Below, one piece after another: positions 63,377 through 64,000 of a stretch of DNA of 64,000 nucleotides. This stretch comes from Azovibrio restrictus DSM 23866 (GTDB taxonomy: Bacteria > Pseudomonadota > Gammaproteobacteria > Burkholderiales > Rhodocyclaceae). Where the stretch lies: the NCBI RefSeq assembly GCF_000429665.1, contig NZ_AUCH01000008.1, positions 124,001 to 188,000 of the forward strand, written 5' to 3'. The stretch's first letter is position 1, and the number at the start of each line of letters is the position of its first letter. The translations under genes and the position numbers were made by a program. The notes beneath the pieces were generated by a model. It had not been told where the DNA came from and did not search any database. It saw nothing but the letters and a program-made list of their open reading frames with translations.

Positions 63377-64000
63377 ATGTCCCTGAATATCGTCATCCTG
63401 GCCGCCGGCCAGGGTAAGCGCATGTATTCCCATCTGCCCAAGGTGCTGCATCCCCTGGCCGGCAAGGCCCTGCTGCGGCATGTGGTGGATACCGCCCGTA
63501 GCCTCCAGCCGGCGCGGCTGGTCGTGGTTTATGGCCATGGTGGTGAAGCGGTGCGCCAGAGTTTTGCTGGAGAGTCCCTGGAGTGGGCCCTGCAGGAGCC
63601 GCAACTGGGGACTGGGCATGCCGTTGCTCAGGCCCTGCCGCTTCTGGATGAATCCCTGCCTACCCTGGTGTTGTATGGGGACGTGCCTTTGGTGCAGCAG
63701 CAGACGCTGGAACATCTGGTGCATCAGGGGGCCCGGGGACTGGGCCTGCTCACGGTGAGGCTGGAGCAGCCCCAGGGTTACGGCCGCATCGTCCGCGATG
63801 CCGCTGGCGCCGTCACCGCCATCGTGGAAGAAAAGGATGCGACGCCGGAGGAACGCCAGATCGACGAGGTCAACACCGGCATCATGGTCCTGCCCGCGGG
63901 TGTCCTGGCGGGCTGGCTCGCCAGCCTGTCCAACCACAATGCCCAGGGGGAGTACTACCTGACCGATGTGGTGGCCAAGGCAGTGGCGGCAGGGTTGGCC
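63377..64000 (+). CDS. glmU: Bifunctional GlmU (N-terminal uridylyltransferase part, cut by window end)
   Basis: The first 208 codons are present. The pyrophosphorylase signature LAAGQGKRMYSHLPKVLHPL is at residues 8-27. GTGHAV, VLYGDVPLV, YGRIVRD, IVEEKDA and NTGIM follow, all of the UDP-GlcNAc pyrophosphorylase domain. The acetyltransferase half lies beyond the window. GlmU supplies UDP-GlcNAc for wall and LPS synthesis. Confidence 0.95.
   Translation, partial: MSLNIVILAAGQGKRMYSHLPKVLHPLAGKALLRHVVDTARSLQPARLVVVYGHGGEAVRQSFAGESLEWALQEPQLGTGHAVAQALPLLDESLPTLVLYGDVPLVQQQTLEHLVHQGARGLGLLTVRLEQPQGYGRIVRDAAGAVTAIVEEKDATPEERQIDEVNTGIMVLPAGVLAGWLASLSNHNAQGEYYLTDVVAKAVAAGLA

Overview
The window is a chromosomal segment of a GC-rich betaproteobacterium. 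The gene set and layout point to the Rhodocyclales (Azospira/Dechloromonas-like). Pointers are the mreBCD-mrdA-rodA-rlpA cluster, the pilMNOPQ-aroKB-gltBD run, a class I PHA synthase, an O2-independent ubiquinone operon (ubiUVT) with an ANR/FNR-type box, ccoG, and a HslV with the betaproteobacterial N-terminal extension. The genus is inference from gene content only.

Layout. 1-1600: the end of queC, a YeeE/YedE membrane protein and two tRNA-Lys genes (UUU, CUU), each with its own promoter. 1538-3278: a small decayed island in tRNA-Lys(CUU), bounded by a 51/52-bp direct repeat of the tRNA 3' part. It carries the C-terminal remnant of a tyrosine integrase and what looks like a short integron-type gene-cassette array: two genes separated by a 71-bp attC-like palindrome with repeated GGCATAAC boxes. 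3360-8111: a chemoreceptor, a MocR-type regulator and ccoG. 8173-9440: a solitary Mrr-type restriction enzyme and tRNA-Gly(CCC). 9529-14816: a flavin reductase, mutY, a rapZ operon with EetA/EetB-like (NusG domain II, Gx transporter) and UbiX-like genes, and an M20 amidohydrolase. 14980-21193: a KamA-like radical SAM enzyme, two DUF1289 genes around a Spy-like protein, HMG-CoA lyase, an MBL hydrolase and phaC. 21246-26365: TerC behind a leader with a terminator, a CNNM/CBS protein and ubiUVT. 26448-33004: cell-elongation genes. 33158-36950: gatCAB with a lipoprotein gene inserted. 36997-41765: pyrE, xth, a YqjD/YqjE-type envelope cluster and ampG. 42006-46963: a STAS protein, hslVU, lptM-lysA and cyaY. 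47024-56187: PBP1A, pilMNOPQ and aroKB. 56374-64000: gltBD, a three-TM/winged-helix protein and the start of glmU.

Most of the window is core housekeeping: wall elongation and division (mreBCD, mrdA, rodA, rlpA, mrcA, ampG, lysA, glmU), envelope proteostasis, pilus assembly, nitrogen assimilation and translation (gatCAB). The most unusual material is the tRNA-Lys island with its cassette-like array. Next come regulatory leaders (terC, gltB, ccoG), a textbook class II ANR promoter at ubiU, and the EetAB-like/UbiX operon downstream of rapZ. No complete phage, CRISPR array, rRNA operon or intact insertion sequence is visible.
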